Part shown: positions 20,111 to 30,417 of the stretch, piece by piece | How positions within the stretch are numbered: the stretch's first letter is position 1 | Layout: each line of letters starts with the position of its first letter | Source: an uncultured Bacteroidota bacterium | GTDB lineage: Bacteria; Bacteroidota; Bacteroidia; UKL13-3 | Direction of reading: 5' to 3' | Assembly (NCBI GenBank): GCA_903850915.1 | Contig: CAINMV010000001.1 | Location: forward strand, 44,557-108,556 | Length of the DNA: 64,000 nt | Position numbers and translations under genes: made by a program | The notes under the pieces: model-generated | The model's input: only the letters and a program-made list of their open reading frames with translations | What the model was told of the DNA's origin: nothing | Database searches by the model: none

Positions 20111-20825
20111 GAAAAAAATTAATCACGTTAAATTGAAAAAATTTTTACTCCCAATCGCTGTTGTTGCTATCGTTTTGTTAGCCGATCAATGGTTAAAATA
20201 CTGGGTTCACACAAATATCTATGAAAGCCATAAGGTGATTTTTCAAAATTGGTTTTTACTTTATTACACAGAGAATAATGGAATGGCATTCGGTGTTGAA
20301 TTTGGAGGTATTATAGGTAAAATAATGCTGACGCTATTTCGCATTATTGCAGTATTGGGTTTGGTTTGGTATATCGTAAAGCAAATTAAAGAGAAAAGCA
20401 ATACCGGTTTTATTATATGCATTTCTTTAATTATGGCGGGTGCCGTAGGAAATATCATAGACAGTGTTTTTTATGGAATCTTATATCGAAGTCAAAATAT
20501 GCCGCTTTTTCAAGGTCGTGTAATCGATATGCTTTATTTCCCAATTATCGATACATATATTCCTGAATGGTTCCCATTTTGGAAAGGTGAGCACTTTCAG
20601 TTTTTTAGGCCCGTTTTTAACATAGCGGATGCAGCCATTAGCACTGGTATTATTGCTATTTTGGTTTTTCAAAAGCGGTTTTTTAATTCGCATGAAACTT
20701 CACAAGCCATGGAAAACGATAATATGGAGTCCAAAATGAATGATATAAATGAATTTGGGCATTCAGAAGGTACAGCATCAGGCAATAAGGAAGAAGGTAT
20801 AACCCCAGACGGTTCAGCGCTTTAA
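20109..20825 (+). CDS. lspA: Lipoprotein signal peptidase (signal peptidase II)
   Basis: VVAIVLLADQWLKYWVH, YYTENNGMAFG, GRVIDMLYFP and FRPVFNIADAAISTGI (catalytic Asp region). TTG start, or the alternative TTG at 20133. Confidence 0.92.
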   Translation: MKKINHVKLKKFLLPIAVVAIVLLADQWLKYWVHTNIYESHKVIFQNWFLLYYTENNGMAFGVEFGGIIGKIMLTLFRIIAVLGLVWYIVKQIKEKSNTGFIICISLIMAGAVGNIIDSVFYGILYRSQNMPLFQGRVIDMLYFPIIDTYIPEWFPFWKGEHFQFFRPVFNIADAAISTGIIAILVFQKRFFNSHETSQAMENDNMESKMNDINEFGHSEGTASGNKEEGITPDGSAL

Positions 20826-20910
20826 CTCAAAGTTGAATCTGAATTGTACCAATTCATTAAATCAGCGAAGAATCAAATCACAATGAATCGTTTTTTAAAG
20901 TTAAGATACC

Positions 20911-21837
20911 TTGAGAGTATATAGAGATATTGCTGAATTCGAAAAGTTGTCAAATGCTGTGGTAACTCAAGGTACTTTTGACGGTGTGCATGCAGGCCAT
21001 AAAAAAATCTTATCGCACTTAAAACACCGAGCGGAGGAGTTGAAAGGAGAGTCTGTTGTTCTTACATTTTTCCCTCACCCTCGAATGGTGCTTTTTCCGG
21101 ATGATGACTCCGTGAGGCTAATTAACACGTTAGAAGAGAATATCGAACAATTTGAAAATGCCGGTGTACAACACCTTATTATTTTAGAATTTACTGCTGC
21201 CATTGCAAAATTATCTGCGGTGCATTTCGTTCGCGATATCCTCGTTAATGCCATCGGGACCAAACATCTGATTGTGGGCTATGATCATCGTTTTGGCAGA
21301 AATAGAGAAGGTAGCCTATCTGATTTGCAAGAATTTGGGCATGTTTATGATTTCTCAATTGAAAAAATCAGCGAGGTGGATGTCAATGAAATTACAGTGA
21401 GTAGCACTAAAATTCGAAATGCCATCCTAGCAGGTGATCTTTTTACAGCATCGTCATATCTTCAACGTAACTTTACATTGCATGGCATTGTCGCAGATGG
21501 TAACAAACTCGGTAGGACTATAGGTTTTCCTACCGCGAATGTTTTGGTTCAAGAAAAATATAAAATAGTACCCGCCGATGGTGTTTATGCCGTTTACGTT
21601 TATTTAGGAGAAAAGAAATTTCCAGGCATGTTAAATATTGGTAACAGGCCAACTGTAAATGGAATAAATAGGGTAGTTGAGGTAAATATTTTTAATTTTG
21701 ATGCTCAAATTTATAAAGAGAATTTAATTGTTGAATTTGTGGCTCGTATTCGTGACGAACAAAAGTTTTCTGACATAGAGGCATTGAAAAATCAATTAGT
21801 AAAAGACAAGCAAATTGCAATCGACATTTTAAATTAG
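20911..21837 (+). CDS. ribF: Bifunctional riboflavin kinase/FAD synthetase (TTG start)
   Basis: TQGTFDGVHAGHKKILSHL, IVGYDHRFGRNREG and GRTIGFPTANV...PADGVYAV...GMLNIGNRPTV. Confidence 0.95.
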   Translation: MRVYRDIAEFEKLSNAVVTQGTFDGVHAGHKKILSHLKHRAEELKGESVVLTFFPHPRMVLFPDDDSVRLINTLEENIEQFENAGVQHLIILEFTAAIAKLSAVHFVRDILVNAIGTKHLIVGYDHRFGRNREGSLSDLQEFGHVYDFSIEKISEVDVNEITVSSTKIRNAILAGDLFTASSYLQRNFTLHGIVADGNKLGRTIGFPTANVLVQEKYKIVPADGVYAVYVYLGEKKFPGMLNIGNRPTVNGINRVVEVNIFNFDAQIYKENLIVEFVARIRDEQKFSDIEALKNQLVKDKQIAIDILN

Positions 21838-21839
21838 GC

Positions 21840-22808
21840 ATGAAGCACTTCTGGGTATTATTATTTTTTGTTTTGAACTTAACTTTAGCTGCCCAGGTTT
21901 CCGTTATTCATTCTATCTATGACCCTAATGATAGCATTAGAATGGAGAATGTAAATTTCGATTCCATAATGGCGAGTACAAATTTAGACGCTTTGCTAAC
22001 CGACTGCGTTATTGGTGATTCTTCTTGTCTTCCAGATAATAATTTGTATGATAATAGCGGGAATTCACTGGTTTCCTCTAATATTACTTTAGAGAGTTGG
22101 GCAGCCGATTATATGAATGCAAATGAAGTGAACCCATATAAATTTAATGCAACAACCGTTCCCAAAGGTGCAGTAATAAATATTCTTGATAGTAATATGG
22201 CCGAATATTTTACACCATGTTATTGTAGCGTTAATTCACCTTTTGGCTATCGTCGATGGGGTCGGTATTATCAATTTCATCCAGGCATGGATTTAAATTT
22301 ACCTTATGGCCAACCAGCACGTGCGGCATTTAGCGGTATTGTCCGCTTTGCTAAAATGACACCGGGTTATGGAAACTGCGTTATTTTAAGGCATCCAAAT
22401 GGTTTAGAAACTTTATATGGCCATTTTAGTGAGTTGGCTGTAAAGCCAGGGCAAGTGGTGAAAGCTGGAGATGTTGTTGGCTATTGCGGAAATACAGGGT
22501 ATTCATTTGGTGCTCACTTGCATTTTGAAATTCGCTATATGGGCGTCCCATTCGATCCCGCTCAGGTGGTTTTTACGCAATTAGATACGCTTAAATTACA
22601 CACCATTACCATCGACAACTCATTGTTTAAAAGCAATACGCCACCACCACCACCAAAATACAAATACCTTTATCATGTGGTTAAAAACGGGGAGAGTTTG
22701 TCTGTTATTGCAAATAAATATAGGGTTTCGGTGAGCTATTTATGTAAGTTAAATGGTATCACCACCAAAACGATTCTGCGTCCTGGTCGGTCCATTCGTA
22801 TACGTTAG
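21840..22808 (+). CDS. M23 family metallopeptidase with C-terminal LysM domain
   Basis: FHPGMDLNLPYGQPARAAFSG, ETLYGHFSEL, GAHLHFEIRYMG and LysM YHVVKNGESLSVIANKYRVSVSYLCKLNGI. Confidence 0.92.
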   Translation: MKHFWVLLFFVLNLTLAAQVSVIHSIYDPNDSIRMENVNFDSIMASTNLDALLTDCVIGDSSCLPDNNLYDNSGNSLVSSNITLESWAADYMNANEVNPYKFNATTVPKGAVINILDSNMAEYFTPCYCSVNSPFGYRRWGRYYQFHPGMDLNLPYGQPARAAFSGIVRFAKMTPGYGNCVILRHPNGLETLYGHFSELAVKPGQVVKAGDVVGYCGNTGYSFGAHLHFEIRYMGVPFDPAQVVFTQLDTLKLHTITIDNSLFKSNTPPPPPKYKYLYHVVKNGESLSVIANKYRVSVSYLCKLNGITTKTILRPGRSIRIR

Positions 22809-22853
22809 CTTCACTAAGGTTTCGAATTATTCTTATTTTTGTCCTCATCCCAA

Positions 22854-23474
22854 ATGCATCCAATTTTAAACTTAATTCGGCAAGGTGAAGGTGAAACACT
22901 CGACTTTAAGAAGATTGTTCCAGGTGCGATGAAAATTGCCAAGACGATCGTGAGTTTTGCCAACACAAAAGGAGGTAAATTATTAATTGGAGTTAACGAT
23001 AACGGAACCATTAGTGGAGTTCGCGGATTTGAGGAGAAATACGTTTTAGAAACAGCCGCTGCCATTTATTGTAAGCCAGAGATTCATTTGGAAATCAAAA
23101 CATGGGAAATCATGGGAAAGGAGGTGCTCGAGGCCATTGTTCCAAATGGAGAGGATAAACCCTATTACGCTAAGGACGAAAACGAAAAATGGTGGGCCTA
23201 CGTTAGGGTTCGTGATCAAAGCATACTTGCAAGTAAAATCGTGCTTGATGTAATGCGGAAAAACTTGGCGGCCGAAAATACATTGATAGAATATAGCTCA
23301 AAAGAACAAGCGCTGTTTCAGTATCTTAAAGAAAATCATCGCATTACATTAAAACAATATTGTAAGCTTCTAAATATTTCCAGGTGGCGCGCTCAGCGTA
23401 TTTTAGTAAATTTAATTTCGGCTGGTATTATTCGAATTCATGATATTGAAAAGGAGGAGTTTTATACCTTGTAG
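22854..23474 (+). CDS. AlbA_2 (Schlafen-type) putative ATP/DNA-binding domain protein
   Basis: IRQGEGETLDFKKIV...KTIVSFANTKGGKLLIGVNDNGTISGV plus C-terminal winged-helix-like region. ATG at 22854 preferred over the track's TTG, which lies inside a TATTTTTG -7-like box. Confidence 0.8.
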   Translation: MHPILNLIRQGEGETLDFKKIVPGAMKIAKTIVSFANTKGGKLLIGVNDNGTISGVRGFEEKYVLETAAAIYCKPEIHLEIKTWEIMGKEVLEAIVPNGEDKPYYAKDENEKWWAYVRVRDQSILASKIVLDVMRKNLAAENTLIEYSSKEQALFQYLKENHRITLKQYCKLLNISRWRAQRILVNLISAGIIRIHDIEKEEFYTL

Positions 23475-23565
23475 TTTTGGCAATTAAGTTTTCCACCACT
23501 TATTAGCCTTAACAATTTCGTAATGTATATATAGTTACTTTCGAAGTCAACTAATATACTCCAAA

Positions 23566-26500
23566 ATGAAACGTATTCTTTACTTTTTTATTCTTTTATT
23601 TTTTAGTGCCTTAACAGCAATTTCACAGCCTGCAATCACAGGTGTTTTGGTTCCGCAATATATGTGCGATACCACCAGAGGTATTGGTGAAAATGCAAGA
23701 ACACATGTTGTTTTACGGGCTAAAATAACTGGCTTAACCCCGAATGCAACGTACCGTTATCAAACTAAACCGGTTAGCTTGTTTTACATTAACGGTGTAA
23801 ATCCGGCTTTTGATGGCGCCACAAGTACGGGTGCTGGTAATGCGTTGTATCTTCGCCAAAGTGGAAGCTTCACCATGACGTCTTCGCCAAGTTTAGCTAC
23901 TTTTGGTGCTTACGACTCCTTGTTAGCGAATGCCTCTGGAGAATACGAAGGATGGTTTGGATTTGAACCAACAGCAAATGCACGTTTTGCTCCTGGAAAT
24001 TATATTCATCCTCGCGTTATTTTAAATTCAGGTGTTACCGGAAATACAACCAACACCTATTATTTAACAGTTTCGGATTCAATTAAAACGCTTACCTATG
24101 GTACGGCAACCACTAACAATGGTACCGGTGTTTGGAGTCATAGCCAAGCGTCAGATAGAAATATTGCAGTTTTATGGGATAATGTATCTGGATCAGGACG
24201 CCCATTGAGTTGCGCTATCGTGGAAAGCGATGGGGTAAACATGAGAAGTTTCACAAGCCCAGGTAACTACCCACTTTACCTAAGAAACAACGTTGATTCA
24301 TTTAGTGGTGCATGGGGAACGATAATACCTAATAGCAACGCAAATGGGGTGCGTCGTGTAGATAATCGAAAACTTTCTGACGGGACACTCGTATATGCTA
24401 ACCTTGATGCTGATGGAATTTGGCCAACTGGAAGTGTTAGCACTGTTAATCCAGTAGGCGGATATACGGCTATAAAACTTGATAGTAATGATGTGCCTTT
24501 GGTTCCTAATCCAACATTGTTTTTTGAACAAACAACCTATTCTGTAAACGAAAACGGAACAAGCGTAATAGTTGGTGTTAAATATAAAAATCCATCGTTA
24601 AGCTCAACAAATATTGATGTAGTTCTAAAAACAGGGGGTTCTGCCACAACAGGAACAGACTTTACATTTTCTACCGTTACTCTTACATTTACCGCACTTG
24701 ATACCATGAAGACAATTACCATTCCGATTACGAATGACATATTTGTTGAAGGAAATGAAACTTTTATTTTGGGTTTAGGTAATGCAACAAATGGTGCTTT
24801 AATAGGCATAGATTCGGTTTCTACGATTTCGATAATTGATGATGATTTCACCGCTCCAGTATTTTTATTTAATGCAACTTCATATTCTATTGCGGAAAGC
24901 GGACCATCAGTTACTGTCGCTGTAAAATATAAAAACCCTGCATCTTTGCCTACAAGCGTTGATGTGGCATTGAAATTAGGTGGAACAGCAACATCTGGAA
25001 CTGACTTTACGTTTGCAACAACAACGTTAAACTTCACATCAACAGATACCATGAAAACCTTTGTAATTCCTATCACTAATGATTTGTTGGTTGAAGGTAC
25101 TGAAACTTTTACATTACGTTTGGCAAATCAAACAGCAGGTTGTGTGTTAAGTATAGACTCTACCACCACAATAACGATCCTTGATGATGATTTCGCTCCT
25201 CCAGTTGTATCGTTTGTCGCAACAAAGCAAACGGTGGTTGAAGGTACTGTTGCAGCAATCATCACTGTGAAACTATCGGCAAAAGCACTTGCTGCTGCTA
25301 GTGTTGCTGTTTCAGCGGTGAATGGTACCGCAACTGCAGCGGATTATACTTATTCGAATACAACTTTAAATTTCGCTATTGGAGATTCAGTTAAAACAAT
25401 TACAGTTGCCATCACCGATGATGCAATAGTGGAAGCTGCGGAAACCTTCTATATTCAATTAAGTAATCCAACAGGTGCCACCTTAGGTAATGCTTCCGAT
25501 ACAATCACAATTAATGATAATGACTACCCTCGTTATACAATTGGGCAAATAGCCTCAGTGAATGCGATTACTGGAGTTGCTGATAGCTTAGGTAAGAAAT
25601 ATGATGAAGTGGGAGTGGTATATGGAATAAATTATCGTCCTGCTGGATTGCAATTTGTAATTCGTGACAACACGGGAGGTATTACAGTTTTTAAAGCAAC
25701 TGGAAACTATGGTTACAGCGTAAAAGAAGGTGATAGCGTAAGAGTGCCGGGAACAGTGGCTCAATTTAATGGGCTTACAGAATTTAATGCGGATACTGTC
25801 ATTGTAGTTGGTACAAACAAAGCAATCAAAACACCAACGGTAATTGCAAAGTTAGTTGAGGCCAATGAAAATGATTTAGTGAGAATTAAGGGTGTTCAGT
25901 TTGATGTTCCTATGACCACATGGCCAACAGCAGCTGCAAACATTAGTGTTCACACAGCTACCGATACAATTATGATTCGTTTACAACTTGCAAATTCAGA
26001 TATCCTTGGTACTGCTGCACCAGTAGGATTATTTGATATCATTGGTCTTGGAAGTCAGTTCGACAACAGCAACCCTTATACTTCAGGTTATCAGTTATTC
26101 CCTCGCTTTTTATCTGATATTATTCCAACCCCTCCAGCTATTATCACAGTTGATTCATCTGCCATCAGCGTAAACGAGAATGCGGGTACAGCAAAAATGA
26201 AACTTAAAATATCAAATGTAAATGGAGCTGCTGCTACCGTAAATATTTCAAATCTTGGAACAGCAACTTCCGGAACTGATTATACAGCGCCTGGAGCAAC
26301 GGTAACATTCCCCGCATCAGCTCAAAACGGTGATTCAATTATGGTAACGTATACTATTACTGATGACGTATTGGTAGAAGGTAACGAAACAATTCTTGTT
26401 GGCATTTCAGCAGGTTCAAATTCAAAGGTAGTGGGTGCATCAAAAGTTATCACGATTGTTGATAATGACTTTGCACCAGCAACTATCAAAATTGATACTA

Positions 26501-27066
26501 CTACATTGTCAGTAAATGAAAATGCAGGAACTGTTAAAGTAAAAGTTAAAATTAGTAATGTTAATGGTACTGCCACAACAGCTACATTAGCTTTCACTGG
26601 AACTGCCAGTGTTGCAGATTATACAGCACCATCGGCTACGATTACTTTCCCAGCTAATGCCGCAAATGGCGACTCAATAATGGTTTCATATACTATTATT
26701 GATGATGCAATTTATGAGCCTTTGCCAGAAACCATAATTACCACCTATACATCTGGAACAAACTGTGTTATCTCTGGAGCGTCCGTTCAAACAATAAAAA
26801 TTGTTGACAACGACCCTAATGGAATTAACAAAAATAGCAAAAACTCTTCAGTTCAGGTATTCCCAAATCCTTCAAATGGAACATTTACTATTCGTTCGAA
26901 TAACGAATTGAAATCAGTGAAAGTTCTAGATATTTTAGGCCATGAAGTAGCCGTATCCCAACCTATTGGAAATGTTATTTCAATGCAATCTATGGCAGCA
27001 GGTGTTTACATAGTAATTGTAGAAACCAATGCAGGAATAACATCACAACGTGTTATTGTAAAATAG
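23566..27066 (+). CDS. Secreted multidomain protein: novel N-terminal region, five Calx-beta repeats, OB-fold/DUF5689-like insert, T9SS type A sorting domain
   Basis: Signal peptide; Calx-beta repeats ending in ITIxDDD/DND; C-terminal VQVFPNPSNGTFTIRSN...GVYIVIVETNAGITSQRVIVK. Confidence 0.85.
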   Translation: MKRILYFFILLFFSALTAISQPAITGVLVPQYMCDTTRGIGENARTHVVLRAKITGLTPNATYRYQTKPVSLFYINGVNPAFDGATSTGAGNALYLRQSGSFTMTSSPSLATFGAYDSLLANASGEYEGWFGFEPTANARFAPGNYIHPRVILNSGVTGNTTNTYYLTVSDSIKTLTYGTATTNNGTGVWSHSQASDRNIAVLWDNVSGSGRPLSCAIVESDGVNMRSFTSPGNYPLYLRNNVDSFSGAWGTIIPNSNANGVRRVDNRKLSDGTLVYANLDADGIWPTGSVSTVNPVGGYTAIKLDSNDVPLVPNPTLFFEQTTYSVNENGTSVIVGVKYKNPSLSSTNIDVVLKTGGSATTGTDFTFSTVTLTFTALDTMKTITIPITNDIFVEGNETFILGLGNATNGALIGIDSVSTISIIDDDFTAPVFLFNATSYSIAESGPSVTVAVKYKNPASLPTSVDVALKLGGTATSGTDFTFATTTLNFTSTDTMKTFVIPITNDLLVEGTETFTLRLANQTAGCVLSIDSTTTITILDDDFAPPVVSFVATKQTVVEGTVAAIITVKLSAKALAAASVAVSAVNGTATAADYTYSNTTLNFAIGDSVKTITVAITDDAIVEAAETFYIQLSNPTGATLGNASDTITINDNDYPRYTIGQIASVNAITGVADSLGKKYDEVGVVYGINYRPAGLQFVIRDNTGGITVFKATGNYGYSVKEGDSVRVPGTVAQFNGLTEFNADTVIVVGTNKAIKTPTVIAKLVEANENDLVRIKGVQFDVPMTTWPTAAANISVHTATDTIMIRLQLANSDILGTAAPVGLFDIIGLGSQFDNSNPYTSGYQLFPRFLSDIIPTPPAIITVDSSAISVNENAGTAKMKLKISNVNGAAATVNISNLGTATSGTDYTAPGATVTFPASAQNGDSIMVTYTITDDVLVEGNETILVGISAGSNSKVVGASKVITIVDNDFAPATIKIDTTTLSVNENAGTVKVKVKISNVNGTATTATLAFTGTASVADYTAPSATITFPANAANGDSIMVSYTIIDDAIYEPLPETIITTYTSGTNCVISGASVQTIKIVDNDPNGINKNSKNSSVQVFPNPSNGTFTIRSNNELKSVKVLDILGHEVAVSQPIGNVISMQSMAAGVYIVIVETNAGITSQRVIVK

Positions 27067-27086
27067 TATGTTTTTTTTAAAACATC

Positions 27087-27121
27087 AAAACCTCCTCATT
27101 CACTTGGGGAGGTTTTTTTTT
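27087..27121 (+). terminator. Rho-independent terminator
   Basis: AAACCTCC-tcattcacttgg-GGAGGTTT stem followed by T run. Confidence 0.8.
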
Positions 27122-27261
27122 GATATTTTTTTCATTTTTTCATTGATTTATTGTCATTATCCGATATCATCGTTTGAAGTGCATTAAAAATTCACAAAAA
27201 ATGATGTTAATTATTGGTACAATACGCTTTAATTTGAAGGTAAGAAACATACAACACCTAC

Positions 27262-30200
27262 ATGAAGAAATTATTAATTGCGTTGCTGTATTTGGTATTT
27301 TCAGTGCTGTCGTCCATGGCACAGCCTGCAATTTCAGGAATAATAGTTCCCAAATTTATGGCCGATACTACAAAGACGACAGGTCAAGGGCCTCGTATCC
27401 CCGTTGTTTTTAGAGCCAAACTAACAGGATTAACATCAAATACAACCTATCGATACGAAACTAAAGCTATTTGCCTATCGTATATTAATGGAATGACACC
27501 TGATTTTGATGGACCAACAAGTACCGGTGCCGCGAATCCCATCTATATGCATCAGAATGGCAACTTCACCATGGCTTCGAATCCTTCTTTTTCAAATTTA
27601 GGTGGTTATGATTCTCTACTCACTAATGCATCCGGTGAATATGAAGGTTGGTTTGCATTTGAGCCTACAGGCAACGTTCGATTTAATTCAGGTAACTTTA
27701 TTCATCCGCGAGTTATTATTAATAATGGTGTTGTAGGTAACTCTACGAATTTAACGTACCTTACTTTAGTAGATTCTATTCTCACTTTAAGTATTGGAAC
27801 GGCATCTAATCAGGCTTCAGGTGTATACAGCCGAAGTTTAGCAAAAAATAAAAACATTGCGGTGTTATGGGATAATATTAATGCCACAGGCAGGCCAATA
27901 TCGTGCGCTATTATTGAGAATGATGGCTTATCGATAAAATCAGCACCAACACCAACAAATTATCCTTTATTCTATCGTGATCAGGTGGATAGTTTTTCTG
28001 GCGCTTGGGGCACCTTGATGCCTAATTCTAATTCAAATGGAATTCGACGCGTGGACAACCGAAATTTAAGTGATGGCTCTTTGGTGTATTTTAATTCAGA
28101 TGCCGATGGTATTTGGCCAACAGGCAATAAAAATACCATCAATCCTTCGGTAGGATTCAATGCAATAAAAATCGATAGTAATGATGTTCCATTGCAGCCA
28201 GGTCCATTGTTTACTTTCGAGAAAAGCTCGTATTATGTCAATGAAAATGGAGGCACTGTTACTATTGCCATAAAAAACAAATACCCGATCTTCGCAACTG
28301 CAAATATAACCGCATCATTAAAAATAGGAGGTAGTGCAACGATAGCAGACTTTAACTTTGCATCTTCAACAATTACATTTACAACAACAGATACGATAAA
28401 TTACTTCTCGATTCCCATTAACAACGACTTGTTTATTGAAGGTGACGAAGTGTTTTATTTACACTTATCAAATTTAGGCATCGGCGGTTCAATTGGTGTC
28501 GATTCTATCACTGCTATAACTATTATTGATGATGACTTCCCGTTGCCTGAAGTAATAATTCAGCCAACCAAAAAAACGATTTCTGAATGGGTTACTTCTT
28601 CTACCTTCGACGTGGTTTTATCTGCCAAAGCTAGAGTTCCGGCGAGTGTTACTATTAACGCTATCAGCGGAAGTGCTAGCACAAACGACTACACGTTCAA
28701 TAGCATGATTTTAAACTTTAATGTGGGCGATTCAATCAAGTCTGTTCCTTTCGGCATTGTTGATGATGCTATTCAGGAATCATTGGAATTGTTTTATTTG
28801 CAAATAAGCAATCCCATCGGTGCCGTTTTGGGCATAAACACGGATACAATTACAATAATTGACAACGATTTCCCTCGATATACTATTTCTCAAATCAACA
28901 CCATAAACGCAAACACAGGCATTGCCGATAGTATCGGAAAAAAATATGATTTGACAGGACTGGTTTATGGAATAAACTATAGACCATCTGGATTGCAATT
29001 TGTGATGCGCGATAATACCGCAGGCATTACAATTTTTAAAGCTATTGGCAATTTAGGTTATAACGTAAAAGAAGGAGATAGCATAAGGGTAATAGGAACG
29101 GTAACTCAATTTAATGGCTTAACTGAGTTCAATGCTGATACACTCCTTTATTATAGTAATAATAAAAAAATCAAAATACCCACAATTGTCACAAAGTTAG
29201 ATGAGGCAGCAGAAAATGACCTCATACGAATTAACTCGGTGCAGTTTGATAGTCCAATTGCCACCTGGCCTACTGTAGCCTCAATTATAAGTGTTCACAC
29301 GGCCACGGATACATTTATAATTAGATTGCAACTGGCCAATTCGGATATTCTTGGAACTTCAACCCCTCAAGGTGCTTTTGATGTCGTAGGCTTAGGTAGT
29401 CAATTTGACAATACAAATCCATATACATCTGGTTATCAATTAGTTCCTCGATTCCTTTCAGATATTATACCGGTTGCTCCACCGGCAATAGTAACGGTGG
29501 ACACATCTTTAATTACCATCGCTGAGAGTGGTGGGCAGGTAAAAATAAAATTTAAAATATCAAATGTAAATGGAAATTCAACAACAGTTAATCTAATAAA
29601 TTCTGGAACCGCAAATGCTTCAACTGATTACAATTCTCCTCCTATGGCAGTCACTTTTCCTCCATCAGCTGCAAATGGTGACTCTATTATTTTAAGTTAT
29701 ACCATCATTGATGATACTGAAGTGGAGAGCAGTGAGACAATCAACGTTTCTATTTTACCTAGCTTTAATGCTATTGTGGTGGGTAAAAGCAAAACCATAA
29801 TAATTAATGATAACGATATTGCGCCGGTTAAGTTCACCATTGATTCTCTTCCCTTTAGTGTCAATGAAAATGTGGGTATTGTTCGCGTAAAAGTTAAAAT
29901 AAGCAATGTCAACGGTTTGGCTTCTAGCGGCATGGTAACGTTTAGTGGTACCGCCGTTTTTGGCATAGATTATCTTGCTGCACCAGCTACCTTTTTATTT
30001 CCAGCTAATGCTGCAAATGGCGATTCTGTTTTTGTTACTTATGGCATTACCGACGATGGCTTATATGAGCCAACTCCAGAAACAATAAAATCTTCATTCA
30101 GCACTGTAAATAATGCGATAATGAACGGAGGTAAGGAGCAAATAATAACGATAGTTGATAATGATATCAATGGAATAAAACAAGCCTCTGCTTTTTCTGA

Positions 30201-30417
30201 ATTGTACGTTTATCCTAATCCTTCTTCGGGAAGTATTTCAATTTTATTTGCCAATAGGTTTTATAAAATCACTATTATCAACAGTATTGGTCAGAAAATC
30301 AATCAGCTTGAAACTAATGAAAAGGTGCAAACGATAGATGGGCTTAATGCAGGAGTTTACTTTGTAAATGTCTGTGGTGATGGTTTTTCCATAACAAAAA
30401 GAATTGTTGTTCTATAG
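27262..30417 (+). CDS. Paralog of the preceding secreted Calx-beta protein, four Calx-beta repeats, T9SS sorting domain
   Basis: Collinear similarity over the whole length (e.g. SGIIVPKFMADTTKTTG...; ADGIWPTGNKNTINPSVGFNAIKIDSNDVPL); C-terminal LYVYPNPSSGSISILF...GVYFVNVCGDGFSITKRIVVL. Confidence 0.85.
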   Translation: MKKLLIALLYLVFSVLSSMAQPAISGIIVPKFMADTTKTTGQGPRIPVVFRAKLTGLTSNTTYRYETKAICLSYINGMTPDFDGPTSTGAANPIYMHQNGNFTMASNPSFSNLGGYDSLLTNASGEYEGWFAFEPTGNVRFNSGNFIHPRVIINNGVVGNSTNLTYLTLVDSILTLSIGTASNQASGVYSRSLAKNKNIAVLWDNINATGRPISCAIIENDGLSIKSAPTPTNYPLFYRDQVDSFSGAWGTLMPNSNSNGIRRVDNRNLSDGSLVYFNSDADGIWPTGNKNTINPSVGFNAIKIDSNDVPLQPGPLFTFEKSSYYVNENGGTVTIAIKNKYPIFATANITASLKIGGSATIADFNFASSTITFTTTDTINYFSIPINNDLFIEGDEVFYLHLSNLGIGGSIGVDSITAITIIDDDFPLPEVIIQPTKKTISEWVTSSTFDVVLSAKARVPASVTINAISGSASTNDYTFNSMILNFNVGDSIKSVPFGIVDDAIQESLELFYLQISNPIGAVLGINTDTITIIDNDFPRYTISQINTINANTGIADSIGKKYDLTGLVYGINYRPSGLQFVMRDNTAGITIFKAIGNLGYNVKEGDSIRVIGTVTQFNGLTEFNADTLLYYSNNKKIKIPTIVTKLDEAAENDLIRINSVQFDSPIATWPTVASIISVHTATDTFIIRLQLANSDILGTSTPQGAFDVVGLGSQFDNTNPYTSGYQLVPRFLSDIIPVAPPAIVTVDTSLITIAESGGQVKIKFKISNVNGNSTTVNLINSGTANASTDYNSPPMAVTFPPSAANGDSIILSYTIIDDTEVESSETINVSILPSFNAIVVGKSKTIIINDNDIAPVKFTIDSLPFSVNENVGIVRVKVKISNVNGLASSGMVTFSGTAVFGIDYLAAPATFLFPANAANGDSVFVTYGITDDGLYEPTPETIKSSFSTVNNAIMNGGKEQIITIVDNDINGIKQASAFSELYVYPNPSSGSISILFANRFYKITIINSIGQKINQLETNEKVQTIDGLNAGVYFVNVCGDGFSITKRIVVL

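Noticed and set aside
22854-23474. AlbA_2/Schlafen-like protein as part of a defence system
   Set aside because: It stands alone with no nuclease, helicase or toxin partner; flanked by an M23 peptidase and T9SS proteins, so a defence role is not supported.
24537-25076. 179-aa minus-strand ORF opposite the first Calx-beta gene
   Set aside because: Antisense of repetitive beta-rich coding sequence; no signal peptide, domain or promoter evidence.
27174-27413. 79-aa plus-strand ORF overlapping the start of the second Calx-beta gene
   Set aside because: Out of frame with the signal peptide of the long ORF; no coding character.
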